DNA of 64,000 nt from the NCBI GenBank assembly GCA_029339195.1, contig JAPTJF010000051.1, positions 124,001 through 188,000 of the forward strand, given 5' to 3'. Below, piece after piece: positions 23,495 to 35,287 of this stretch. The position numbers and the translations under genes are program-made. The stretch comes from Micractinium sp. NFX-FRZ (lineage: Eukaryota > Chlorophyta > Trebouxiophyceae > Chlorellales > Chlorellaceae). Each line of letters opens with the position of its first letter. The first letter of the stretch is position 1. The notes under the pieces were generated by a model, which had not been told where the DNA came from, did no database searches, and saw only the letters and a program-made list of their open reading frames with translations.

Positions 23495-24511
23495 TCAAAC
23501 TGTTTGTGATTTAAAACGGTGTGATTGCTCTGGTACGCACAGCCAGAGAGCACCTGGAAATCCAAGAGGGCATGCCAGACAGAAAGAAAGGGACGTCATC
23601 ACTGTGAAGTGTCGCACACAGATGGGACTGGGGCTCATGATCATCCCAGCTGCTTTGTGAAACTGCTGCAGGAGTCCAGCAGCCGTGTATGTGCCTGCGT
23701 GCCCGTCACACCCACGCGTCCAGCGGGCGGTTACAGCAGTGACTGGCAGGCGGCAGCTTATTACTAGCAGCAGCACCCACCTGGATGAGCTCCACTTTTG
23801 GGTACAGGTGCTCCCCAAACGCCTGCCTGCGCTCTGCAAGAGGCAGCCGGAGGATGTCCTCCACCGCCATGTCACGGTAATAAATGCCTTGCAAGTCGGC
23901 AGTCACAGCAGGCGCAGCGGCTTCAAGCGGACCGACTGGCGCCGCCTCTGCACCCGCAGCGCCAGCCGCCTCTCCACCCGCAGCACCCGCCGCTGCTCCG
24001 CCCGCCGCGCCAGCACCCAGCAGGCCGTGCAGCTGCTGCAGCTCCTCGGGTAAGCCCAGGATTAGCGCCGCCATCATCTCGGCTGCATGTGGGCAGCAAG
24101 AACAATGTACAGTAGGCAACACTGAGGCAGACTGAGGTGTGGCCAGGCGGCCTCCTGGGTACCGGAGCGAGGAGGCGGGACCTGGCGGCGGTGGACCGCC
24201 AGCGGCTGCAGCGTCCAGGCAGCGCCCAGAAGATCTTCACCTGCATCTAAGCCTCCTGCGGCACCGTGATCTTCGGCGCCGGCCTGCCCGCCCGGCTGCT
24301 GCGGGTGCCCGCTCATCGGCGCCCCCTTCCGGCAAGCTGTGTGCACCGCATATGGCCTAGGCGCCGAGAGAACGGTTGATGCAGGTGCCGAGGAGCTGGG
24401 TGTTTCTGCCGCCTCGTCAGCGGCTGGCCCGCCTGGCGCCCTCCCGCCCCGCCCGATCGTCTGGCGCTGCAGGTGTCGCTTGCATTCTGCACGAGCGCAC
24501 TTGATGTACAT
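23495..24511 (-). CDS. small protein with possible PABP-C (MLLE)-like helices
   Basis: Exons 24511-24241, 24082-23781 and 23665-23495 keep frame (phases 1, 0). An in-frame earlier ATG is at 24583. The middle exon contains AAEMMAALILGLPEELQQL, then an Ala/Gly/Glu linker, then LRLPLAERRQAFGEHLYPKV, which resembles the first helices of the MLLE domain of poly(A)-binding protein (consensus near LGERLYPLV). The last exon continues QFHKAAGMIM, at the place where GKITGMLLE is expected. No RRM is present upstream, so this is not a full PABP. The acceptor of exon 3 is a NAGNAG (23665 or 23662). The domain call is tentative; the terminal ~45 residues are not typical. Confidence 0.5.
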
Positions 24512-24646
24512 ACACCCAAGCACAGAGTGAAACCATCGCCAAAAGCAGTGTGAAACACCAGGTGGTTTGGTCCTGGTCTGCATGAACGTCGCCGCCCACC
24601 CTCGGCAGTACCTCTCTCTGACGGGTCCACCCTCTCCTGTCCAATT

Positions 24647-24651
24647 TTACA
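24647..24651 (-). terminator. TGTAA polyadenylation signal, FAD monooxygenase gene
   Basis: TGTAA on the - strand about 160 nt past the stop at 24809, before the next - strand gene begins at 24511. Confidence 0.55.
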
Positions 24652-24808
24652 ACGAGACTCACTGCACTGTGGATTGTGCATGACACACGGTTGTGGGTGT
24701 CTTGAGAACTCTACTGCTGGCACCACCTCTCTCACAGCAAAGCCACTTGGCAGTGCATGCCCAGTCCCCAGGGAGACCCATGTGGCGCCGCTTGATGTAG
24801 CTGCTACG

Positions 24809-27567
24809 CTAGGTGGCTGCCGCCGGCCCAGGAGCCAGCGGCTGGAAAGTTCGCTGGATGAAGCCCTGCTCAATGTTGACATCGTACTCATGCTTGCCAG
24901 ACCCCTTCCCGCTGGCAAAGCCCTTGAATTGCTGCAGCGTGGGACCAGGGTGGGCAGCGATTGCCAGAAAGAGAGTGTGTGAGACTGCGGAACGTTTGTG
25001 TGTGTACGGTGCGGGGGGTGGGGTGCAGCGGCGACGGGGGACCAGCAGCTCACCAGGAGGCGCAGCGCTGCACCCACAGCAGGCAGGCACAGCGCTGCAC
25101 CTTCGGAGCTGCAAGCACGCTAGTCAATTCTGCATTTGCGTCCACATGGGTGCATTGTTGAAGCCAAGTGACAGCAGCCATAGCAGTGGCACAGCGGGAC
25201 ACACCTCCACCGAGGCCGCCTGCACCGCCCCTGCCAGCGGCAGCCGCACAGCTTGGAGTGCAGCCAGCGCCTCGGGCGTGCACCCGTGCGCCCCTGCACA
25301 GGGCAGCGCAGGGCACAGCGCAGGGCGCCAGCACAGCATGAGCTACGCAGCAACAAAGCACTCCAGTGACTGTGCTGGAAGACGGCAGGGCACAGAAGCC
25401 GGGGAGGCACCCGGCAGGCATCCCAACAGGCAGCTGGTGCCCAACAGGGGCCCATCCCAGCCAGTTCTGAGCTGCACCCTGCCGGCTGCACGCACAAGAA
25501 GCCAATGACACGCATGGGAAGGCCTCGGGTACTGGGTACTGACACTGCCTGCACCCACCTACTGCCCGCCCCAGCTCCAAAGCATCCTCCAGCGCCTGGC
25601 TGCACCCCTGGCCCAGCGAGGGTGTGCCCAGGTGGGCCGCATCCCCTGTGAGGGCCACGCGGCCGAGTGCGTAGGTCTGCAGGGGGCAGGCACATGGGTG
25701 CGGGCAACAGAGCTGGGTGCACGCCGCCGGTAGCGGCAGGATGGCTTGCCTGCCTGTCGGTTGGTCAACATGGCGCGTTGTGCCATGCCGTCCACGCCGG
25801 TCTTGTCCCCAAGCTGAGGCCGATCTTGCTGGGCCGCCCCACCTCTCGATGCCATGTTATCCGCTGCAAACGCACCAGTGTGCGTGTCACACTCACGATT
25901 CACTGATTGACCATACGCAGGCGTTATTTCATTGCTGATGTTAACGCCGCCTCACCTGGCAGTCTGCAGCCTCCCGGTAGAACTGCCCGTGCTCAGTGAC
26001 GGCGGCTGGATTGGTGGAGGCAATCAGGTCTGCAGGAGAGAGCGAGCGTGGCCAGTTAGCAATCAGGGACGGCTCATAATGGGAGTGGCACAGCGGCAGG
26101 CCCAGACAGAGGCTTGCACATCAGCCCAGCACGGCGCGAGGCGGAGTCTCAGCGCATTCAGGAGCCACAAGACGGATGTTACAAAAGTGCCAGAGATTGC
26201 GCTCACTTTGAAGACGCTGAAATACGGCAAGGTAAATGTGACCACGGCGCTGCGTTGCCATGGAGCCATTGCCGTGGATTGCTGACCCCCACTAGCAGCA
26301 AGCAGTCCGCCTGCCCGCACTCACCGGTGACAGCTTTGGGGTAGCCTTGGAAGGCATCTAGCGCACGCGACAGCCGCTGCCGCCCCTGCTGCCCCGGCCC
26401 GCCAGCGGTGCCGCCGTTCCCCTCGTCCACATACGCCCTGCGCCCGCCCCCAATCGTCTCCAGCTGGTCGGCTGGCCAGGGGGCGAAGCCCTGCCAGCAG
26501 AGAGATCCATCCTGCAGCGTGCTGACGATGATGCTGGGCTTGCCCCGCTCGCTCCACCCCACCCGGCCGCTGTCCAGCACCCAGTCGGCGGGGCGGGGGC
26601 ACACTGCCCGCCAGATAGCGATGCCTGCAGCAGGGGGTGGCAGGCGGGGGCAGCAGGCGGGGACAGCAGGTGAGGGAACGGCAGCTGTGCAAGGCTGTGT
26701 GCTTCACACAGGCATCGCGCTCAAGCACACTGCCCCATGCAGCAGAACACGTCTGCAGACCAACCGGCGGCTGCTGCAGCTCTAGCGCAGGCTGCCCACG
26801 CACCCATGTAGTTTGGCGGGTCTCCCAGCATCTGCTGCCGCACGCGAGACTGGCCCCCATCACAGCCCAGCAGCAGGCTCGCCTCCACCTGGCGCACACC
26901 CTGCGGCGTCTCAAACTCTGCCACCAGTTTGCCTCCCCCTGGTGCATCATGGTACCGCAGGAAGCTGTGCTGAAGGTGCAGCACGGCGGGAGGCAGCGCC
27001 TCTGCCAGCGTGCGCTGCAGCACGTGCCAGGGCAGGCTGAAGATCTCTCCGTGCTCCCTGATCCTGGCGTTGTGCTCCCCCTTGTCTGAGCTGGCCAGCA
27101 GCTCTCCAGTTGGGGAGAAGCTGCGCAGCTTGAGGTGGTCGGTGCTGTGGGCAGCCAGGGCCTGCTTCAGCGCAGGGCTGATGGCCGCCAGCGCCCGCAC
27201 ACCGTTGGGCGGCAGGCTCACGACAGCCCCTCGTGGCCTGATGTCGCTACGCTCAAACACCACCACCTTTGTGCGGGGCCTGCAATTCGCAGGTAAAGGG
27301 TGGTAGAGTTATCATCAGCAGGCAGTTGGGCAAGAATCATCAGCAGGACGAGCCTGCCCAGTGGGCGCGAGGGGTGCGCCGGCGAGCGGCGGCGAGTGCA
27401 AGGGCGTTGGCAGGGCGCAGTCGGCGGCTGGGCCAGCGGGCTCTAACTGCGATGATGACTGCTGTAAGTACAACGCTGCCGCTGGAAGCGCGCCTGGCGG
27501 CAAGGATGGCGTGGGCCGCCGAGAGCCCTGCCGGCCCGCCGCCCACAATAGCGATGTCGGCCTGCAT
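24809..27567 (-). CDS. FAD-dependent monooxygenase (aromatic hydroxylase/epoxidase superfamily)
   Basis: Exons 27567-27494, 27279-26804, 26624-26325, 26029-25956, 25676-25559, 25293-25205 and 24931-24809 give 417 aa. Class A flavoprotein monooxygenase marks: N-terminal dinucleotide motif AIVGGGPAGLSAA, VVVFERSDIRPRGAVVSL, the DG motif LLLGCDGGQSRVR, and the FAD-binding GD motif LTGDAAHLGTPSLGQG followed by ALEDALELG. It resembles the zeaxanthin epoxidase, UbiH and hydroxylase group, but lacks an FHA domain and the full ZEP length, so the substrate is unknown. The first intron fits only with a GC donor (CCAG|GCGCGC, phase 2); every GT nearby is in the wrong phase. Start ATG 27567 directly precedes the FAD motif; no transit peptide is visible. 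Confidence 0.88.
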
Positions 27568-27741
27568 CCCTTGGCCCTCCACACAGTCTTGATCGTCAGC
27601 AACGCTTTACAGGACCTCGCAAGGGATGCGGTTGTCGAAATGATCTGCCTGCTGGTGAGAAGGCACTGCCAGCTGGCGCGGGCGGCCTGACCTCCCTTGG
27701 AGGAGAGACCTCTTCTTCTTCTGGCACCTCCCGATAGCCAG

Positions 27742-28276
27742 TCATGACGCATGCACGTGGCGGGTTACGACATGGTCCATTTCAAGCGGAGGCAAGAGGT
27801 GGGTGGCTCCTACAGCAGTACCACCAGCAGCGCCTGCCGCGTGAGCACTCCTTCCAGCCGCATACTGCACGCCTGCTGTCCCACCCCTGCAGCAGCTTGG
27901 GCGCGCTGACACCCAAATGGGCAGATCCACGTCCGCTACTGTGTGCCTACAGCGCATGCTTCCCATACCTTGCTGGCCTTGCTCAGGTTCTGGAAGCTGC
28001 ATGGCAGCAGCACGTCAAATTTGGGCGAACACCTTCGGCAAGCCGCTTGGCTGCTTGTGCTGCAGCACAGGAAAGCTGCCTCCATGCCGCCCCAAGCCCC
28101 TCGGCAACTCCTGATTAGTGTGCTCTCAAGCAGTGTTGGTGCATGATGAGGAGCGGGTGCCACTGACGAAGAAGAAGCAGCCTGCCGCCCCACTTTCGGC
28201 AGAACACGGGCGGGAAGCGGGTTTTGCACGTCGGCGGCGGGCGCCCCGGGCAGGGTAGCACGTCCGCCTCCTCCAT
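27742..28276 (-). CDS. short uncertain gene, unknown product
   Basis: Possible exons 28276-28168, 28110-28033 and 27989-27742 (144 aa) with consistent phase 1 junctions. Exon 1 (MEEADVLPCPGRPP, KTRFPPVFCRKWGG) has strong G/C third positions. Exon 2 reads VAEGLGAAWRQLSCAAAQAA, with an acceptor preceded by a CTAAT branch-like site. The first intron would be only 57 nt. The + strand is also open across part of this block (LVHDEERVPLTKKKQPA near 28135-28250), so strand is not certain. No family recognised. Confidence 0.35.
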
Positions 28277-29116
28277 CACCTCCTCCTCTTCGTCGCAAGT
28301 TGCGGAAACACAGACTGTAAGACCAAACAAGCAAGCCTCTGAGAGCTGTCGCTTGCCCAGCTATCGCCATCAATGGATGTGGGGAGACGGGTGCGGCAGT
28401 GCAAGGAACTGGGCGGGGGTTCTGTGCTGCAAAAGGGGAGGAAGGCTGAGGATTCTCAGTGCTCTGGAACCTCTGCAAACCGTGGGCCCTGCTCTGCTTC
28501 ACTGCACTGCCTCTCAGCTCAGCGGTGTTCCTGCCGTTGCCCAGTGTTTTGGGGGATTCGGCAGCACTAAACCCCGTGCATGCCACTACCTCTTCTTTCT
28601 AAATCGACCAAGAGATACGGTACGGATGGATTATTCAAGATGGACGACAGGACAGACGCTCTGCAAGGGGCTGCTGGGGTGTGCGGGGGCAGCAGCGGCA
28701 GCAGGGCAGTTTTAACTTAACAGATGGTGATTGGGCGCCCGCAGGCGTCTGCAAGGGGCAGCACGACAGGGCCTTCTAAGCCAGGGCCTTCCATGTGTCA
28801 GTTTGTACCAAAGTGTCGATTAGCATGTAATCAAGGGGCAGGGGCTCGGGGAGCCAACAGCGGGCGAAGGGGAAAGATGCACCTGGCCTGGCGCAGGCGA
28901 CATCGCAGCAGGGGGAAGTAACAGCCCAGCTGGGCCTCGCTGGCAGTACTTGCAACCTACCAATTCGGCTCCGCCAGCCCCCCAAACCGCTAGAAGGAGC
29001 TTGCGGCAGTGAATTGAAGCTGCGCGGGGCCTGGGCGCCCGGAGGGCGGCTTGAACTGCAACCTGCCGGCGCACCCGCAACCCCCTCGGCGGCTTGACTT
29101 ACACACTCTAGTTACC
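28277..29116. other. intergenic or unresolved region upstream of the copper radical oxidase gene
   Basis: 840 bp without a gene I can support. It should contain the promoter of the + gene at 29117. Both strands have moderate open frames, none with good splice partners. Confidence 0.4.
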
Positions 29117-32100
29117 ATGTTGCACCAGTCCCTGGCGCTGCTGTTGGCGTCCGCCGCACTGGCTTGGACCCCAGCTCTTGGCGCGCTCGCGCAAAACATG
29201 CCGGAGGTATGACATGGCCGCCGTTGCCCCTTTCTAGCTTGTACGCTTGCACACTAGTGATCATCCCTCAATGGCGCAGGCCCCGGATACCCGTACTCTT
29301 CTCATGAAACCTCAACCCTGTGCTGCAGAACGCTCATCGGCGCCTGCTTCAGGCTCCGCAGGCAGCTCCTAGCGGTAACAGATACATCGCACCCGGCGGG
29401 AAAGGTGCGTGGAAAACCCCGGCTGCTGCCTGCCGCCACGCCGCCGCCGCTGCCGCCACTGGTCGTCCCGCGCTTATGGGGGTTGCCTCACCCGCCAGCG
29501 CCGCCTGTTGCCCATGTTATTCAGGCTCTTGGGAATCTGGCGGCTCAACTGGCGCCATCACAATTCATGCCAGCCTAATGAACGATGGCACCGTCGTGGG
29601 GTGGGGGGTGAGCCCAGCTGCCGCCGCCGCCGCCGTGCGCCCCGCCTCAGCTTCCCGCCCAGCAGGAGCAGACGCTGCCGTGGGTGGACCTCTTATTCAT
29701 AGGGGAATGGCCATGCTCGGCGTCCGTCATCATCAGCGGGGCACCGTTCTGAATCTTGCCTCTGGGGTCAAGCGGCACCGCGTGCCTGCTGCCTGGGCTC
29801 CCGTCTCCCATTCACTCATGTGCTCGCCTCTCTTGCCCGCCCTCCCACTCCGCCGCTTCTCCTCCCTCCCCATGCTACAGTCCACTGACCTGGACCAGTC
29901 CCAGGGGCTGTACCCCTCTACAGTGTACAGCCCAGCAACCAAGAGCTTCGAGCAGCTGCTGGGCAGCTGCGGCATCCACGACTGCAAAAACGCCTTCTGC
30001 TCCGGTCAGTTGCATGGTCATGGTGTCCTTCCATGTCCTCGTGGTTAAGAAGCGTTGGGGAGGGAACAACTGGAGGGCTGAGGCACCCATAACCGCAGGT
30101 CATGCTTGCCTGCTTCGGTGGGTGGGGGATGGGGTGGGGACATGCGTGACTGCCTGCGGATTGGGAAGGTTCAGGCGGCGCGTCGGGGTGGGGTGGGATG
30201 TTGGGATGGGGGCAGGGTGGAAGGCAGGCGGGTGTTGGTCCTGGGTTGGGCATGCGAGCGCTGCGTGTCACCCTTCGCTGACCCCTTGTGCTCCCACCTC
30301 CCGCTGTCTCCTGCACCCCTGACCCTCAACCCCTCCCCTCCCACCTCATCCCCCCACCCTGTCCCCGTCCCCGTGCCGCCACCCGCAGGCCAGGTGACCA
30401 CCGCCGCCAGCGAGGTGCTCATCTTTGGCGGGCACGGCGAGGACCCCGTTGACCTCCAGTGGTTCCGGCGTTACAGCCACGCCGACCGCAGCGTGAGCAA
30501 GCAGAAGATGAGCAGCCCCCGGTGGTACCCCACGCCCGCCACGCTGCCCGACGGGCGGGTGCTGGTGGTGGGCGGCGTGCCTGATGCGGGAGATGCTGGG
30601 TACGACCTGATCACGCGGGCGGCGGATGCGGACCCCGCGCTGGACAACCCGACGTACGAGATTTACGACCCACTGACAGAGTGAGTGGGAGGGAGGTGGG
30701 GGTTCTCTGTCGGCAGCCCACGTACCCCTCTTGTGCCACCCCGGCTCACTGAGCCTTGCCTCCCAGCGCTCTGTCCTTCGCTGCTCATGCAGCCACCTCT
30801 GCCCGTGCCTCCTAATCTTCCCCCTCTGCCCACGCTGCCTACTCCGACCTTCCCTGCCTCCCCTCTGCTTTAACAGCTCTTTCTCTGGGGACAAGTGGCA
30901 CATGGAGGATCAGCTGTCGGCGGCCCACCCCATCAACACCTACCCACACGTCATCGTGACGCCCGATGGAGGGGTGGCGGTCAGCTCTGGCGTGCTCCTG
31001 GTGAGGAGGCAGGGAGGGGGCACGGGCCAGGGCAGGGCAGGGCAGAGCAGGTGTGCCTGGCGCAGGGCGCGGCTGGCAGGTTGGGGCACAGGATGCGCTG
31101 CAGGAGCGGGGCGGCGGTGTCCCTGCTTGCCAGCGCGCCCCCTGCCACACCCACCGCCATCTCCTCAACCCTCCAATCCTGTCACACGTTCACTGCTACA
31201 ACATGCACAGGTCAAGTATAATGAGACGGAGCCAAACACGTTTGAGAAGGTGTATGACTACCAGTCGCGCCCAGGGGCACCCTGGAGCTATCCGCAGACA
31301 GGTGGGCGGGCGCTGCAGAGGGGGCGTTGGCTGGCTGGCTGGCGGGCTGGCTGGCTGGCTGCTGGTGCCTGGTGCAGTGGTTTGAACCACCAGCAACCCG
31401 CCATCAACATGCAAGCGGCTCTGCCTCCACAAGATGCACACGCCGAAGCCGTGCGCTGAGATGCCGCGAGATGCAGAGGCGGACCTGCCTCCGTTTCAAG
31501 CAAGGGTGCCGACCAGCGCGCTGCACAGCCACGTGGCGATGAACCCCTCCCCCACCTCACCTCCCGCCCCGCCTCGCCCCGCCCCCGCAGGCGCCGGCGT
31601 GCCGCTGCCCATGTTCCCTCCCTACGACAAGATGATGTTCCTGGCGGCTGGGGGCGTCTCTGAGGACCGCGCCACGCAGGAGACGCCTGCATCAGATGCA
31701 GCACACCTGATTGAGGTGATGCCGCTCGCCAATGCTATGTCCAAACCTTACAAATGGGTGGGAATAGTCACCGACATGTGGGGGAAAGGTTGTCGGGTGG
31801 GAGGCAGCTGCATGCATGGCCCACAGCAGTAGCTGTAAGGGGCGGCTGAAGCTGCGGCGAGGGTAGCAGCTGAGCTGGCAGACAGTATCAGGCAGTGTGC
31901 CAGGGGACCCAAGCACCGCTGCCTGCATAGCACATTGCCGGGTCGATGCTGCCACGGGGCCTGCCGTCCCCTGCTGGCACGCACAACGTACGCACCCTGC
32001 CGCCTGCCGCCCTGCACCGCTCATTGCCCCACCCCGCCCTGCCTCCCCACGTGCGCAGCTGTCGGGCGGCGCCGGCACAGCGTGGCAAAGCGTGGGCCCC

Positions 32101-34245
32101 ATGCCCCAGCCACGTGTGATGGCAGACACCGTCATCCTGTGTGACGGCACCATCGGCGTGTTCAACGGTGCCGGCAAGGGCATCGGGGTGAGTGTAGGCG
32201 CCGGCTTACTGTGGGGGGTGGAGGGTAGCTGTGGTGGCTCAAGTGGGTGGGGCGCGGCGGCGGCGGTTTGACCTGCAGGGGTGCAAGGCAGGGGTGTGCT
32301 GCTGCTCAGTGGGATGCTAGTCTAAAGTCGCCCACTCACTGCAGCTCTTCCACAGGTACTGGGAGGAAGAGGGTCACATTCTGAACTGGGAGGGAGCTGC
32401 ACTTGGGCGCTGCTGCCGCCGTGGGGTGCCTGCACGGCCTGAGTATTTCAAGACGCAAAAGGAGCATGCTGGCTGACCACGGGGTACATCTGTGCTGTGC
32501 TCCCAAACCACACCCAACCATGCCGAACAGGGCTGGAACGAGAACGAAGACCAGCTGTTTGAGTTCAAGGACGGCACCAGCTGGTACTGCGAGGAGCGGT
32601 GCAGCATGGCTGGCGATCCGGTCTACGAACCCACCCTCTACGACCCGGCCACCGGTGGGCTGACTCTTTGCTTGATGGGCCGGGTCGGGATGTGTTTTTT
32701 ATCTGCAGTGCTGCTGCTTCGCTTTGCTGTGCAGCGAGTGCGGTGACGCATTGTCGGGTGCTCTGCGGTGCCGCGCCCTGGCGCCGCGCCGCCCCACTAC
32801 CCTGCCTCACCCCACCGCACCGCACCCTGCCGCCCGCCCCCCGCCTGTGCGCGCAGGCAAGTGGACCGAGGGTGGCAGCCTGGCTGAGGCCTCCCGCATG
32901 CGGCTCTACCACTCTGTGGCCATGCTGCTGCCCGACTGCAGAGTGATGTGAGCCCGGGTGCAGTCACTCAGGGCCCCAATCAGTGAACATGCCACATGTA
33001 GTACTGCATAGGGCCGTGAGTATGAGGAAGAGATGCAGACCCACACATCCCAGCTGGGCAGCAGTGCGAATGGGCGGGCCCTGCACTGGACGAAGGGGTG
33101 GTTTACTGCCGGCTCACTTTTGGGTGCTTTCTGCCTGGCATGGGTGACGATCAGCGCACTACCATCAAGCCGGGCAGGCACGGCGTGCCTCTCCCTCTGG
33201 CATGCCTCTTAATGCTGTCCCCTCCCTACCGGCCCACGCGTGACCTCCTTGCCCCCGTGCCTGGTGTTGCTGTCTCCCTCGGCCCCTGCTGCAGGACCAG
33301 CGGCTCCGATGTGACCTGGGACAAGACGGCCGAGATCTACAGCCCGCCCTACCTCTCCCTGGGTCCCCGCCCCGTCATCACCGCTGCGCCCTCAACAATG
33401 ACGCCTGGGGATGAGCTGGCGGTGCAGTACAACTCGACTGACCCGGTGACCAAGGCAATACTCATCCGGGCGGCAGCTGTCACCCACTCCTTGCCCTTTG
33501 GTGCGTCTCCGGCTGCTGGTTGCTGCGCTCTGTCATGCCCAAGGGGCACGCCGGCGGTGCTGCCACTGCTGCCTGCTGGCTGAGGGCGGCAGGGTGCGAA
33601 ATTTCGCCCCAACAATGCGATTGTCAACTCCGCCCAACAGCCCACCACCTCTGCACCCAGAACGCCCGTGCTGGCCTGCCCACCCAGTGCGATGGTGCTG
33701 TTACGCCCCCTTTCCTGCCACCTCACTGCCCTGCCACCCATCCCACTCAACCCCCTACCCCAATCGTGCGGCTCGCCTGCTGTGCAGACGCGCGTGCGCT
33801 GTGGCTGCTCGTCTCCTCCAACGTCGGCGGCCTCATGAAGCTGCGCACCCCAGCCTCATACAACAAGCTGCCGCCTGGGCTGTGAGTGGCTGCCCTGCTG
33901 CCTTGCAGCCTGCTGGCCTTGAGGACACGATCCCTCAGCATTCCTGCCTTCCTACCTGGCCTGCCTGCTGGCATGCCGCACGCTTGGCCAAAGTATCCCG
34001 CCTGCCTGCCTGCCTGCCCGCCTACCTGTTTGCACGACCCCCCCAAGGGCATCCGTCCTGCATGCCTGCCTACCTGCCTGCAACCGTCGGCAGCTCCTTT
34101 CCCGCCTTTCACCACCTGCCCCATCCCCTATCCCGCACGCATGCTCCCCCGTCGCTGCAGGTACATGCTGACCGTGCTGAGCAGCAAGGGGGTGCCCAGC
34201 GAAGCCAAAATCATTTCAGTTCCGCCGGCGCCTCGAGCCGAGTGA
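29117..34245 (+). CDS. secreted copper radical oxidase (glyoxal/galactose oxidase family)
   Basis: Predicted extracellular enzyme oxidising aldehydes or alcohols with O2 to give H2O2. Exons: 29117-29206, 29329-29404, 29525-29607, 29881-30004, 30389-30680, 30877-31000, 31211-31301, 31591-31715, 32059-32187, 32531-32654, 32857-32947, 33295-33500, 33788-33881, 34161-34245; 577 aa, all phases consistent. Exon 1 is a signal peptide (LALLLASAALAWTPALGALA). Family blocks: LMNDGTVVGWG, AFCSGQVTT (equivalent to the Cys of the Cys-Tyr cofactor), FGGHGED, RWYPTPATLPDGRVLVVGG (cofactor Tyr), RLYHSVAMLLPD (axial Tyr and copper His), AVTHSLPF (second copper His), with the C-terminal DUF1929 domain around it. 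All residues needed for the radical copper centre appear to be kept. Similar proteins occur in fungi, plants and algae; the substrate cannot be read from sequence. Confidence 0.92.
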
Positions 34246-35287
34246 GCCAACGCTACGAGCGGGCCCAAGAAAGGAGGCAGGGGAGCTCAGCTGCACAGCC
34301 GATGTGAGGCAGCAGCCTGGCCCAGCCTTCCTACTCTTTCCCCCCTCTGCCTGACTCCATATTTTCGCAGTGTGCCCTGCTGGCCGGCCAGCCAGTACCG
34401 AGCCGGCCACTCACCTGCTGCCCACCACATCCCCTTGACCTAACGCCTCACTGCTGCGCGCATCTCACCCCCTCGTTTCAATGCATGCATGCGCATGCTT
34501 TCTCCTTGCCGCTCTGCCCCGCTGCTCCCCGCCCCCGCGCCAACCGTTGGATACTCGACGGCACACGATCGCCCCAATGCCTCCTTCCGCTCTCCCGATC
34601 TGTCACCTCCCTTCCTTCCCTTCACCGACGGCCCACCCATCTTTTCATTCATCCCCTTTTCCATTGAGCTATGTCTGCACGATGTGAATACCTCCCCCCC
34701 CCCCCCCCCCCCCTGGGTTCTTGGCATGCCTGGGCAGCGACGGTGAAGGGGAGTGCAGACAGAAGCGTGATGCCATTGGTGGCTTGCGTGACGTTCTGTG
34801 CACGCCGGCACAGGCACATGAGCCTGTGCCAGCTTGCATCACCTGTTCGAATGCAGTATGAAAAGGCGGCGGATGCAACAGCAGTCTGACGAACGGCTGG
34901 CCTCGCTGCAGCAGCGTCTCCCCAATCAGCCGCTCTGCCATGCCAAAGGCTGCAGCTGGCCCTGGATGGCGCTGCATGCGAGTGTTTGTGGAGTTTCACA
35001 TGGGGATAACTTATTGCGCAATGGATACATACAATTCTGCGCTCTCAAGCGATGTGTTATGATGCGATGGCATCATGGGGACAGGCGTCATGGCTGTGCC
35101 AGCACAGCATCAGCAGTGCCGAGCATCACGCACGGAGCAGCACTGTGACTGCATGGCAACACCAAGCCTGATCAGGCATCCGTTCAATAAACAAGGGAAG
35201 GGCAGTCGAGATTAGCAGTCAAGGTCAGGAAGTGCTGGGAAAACGGGGATGGGAGCAACACAAGCGACACAAGCATGGGGCGTGCTG
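34246..35287. other. convergent intergenic region
   Basis: 1,042 bp between the stop of the copper radical oxidase (+) and the stop of the PPP4R4-like gene (-). It should hold two 3' UTRs. No TGTAA was seen on either strand near the stops. It contains the poly(C) run at 34694 and no coding model I can support. Confidence 0.5.
34694..34713. repeat. 20-nt poly(C) homopolymer
   Basis: Uninterrupted run of C after CCT at 34691-34693. The exact length may be affected by sequencing slippage. Confidence 0.9.

Noticed and set aside
35180..35190. AATAAA on the + strand as a polyadenylation signal for the copper radical oxidase gene
   Set aside because: It lies more than 900 nt from the stop, and TGTAA rather than AATAAA is the usual signal in green algae.
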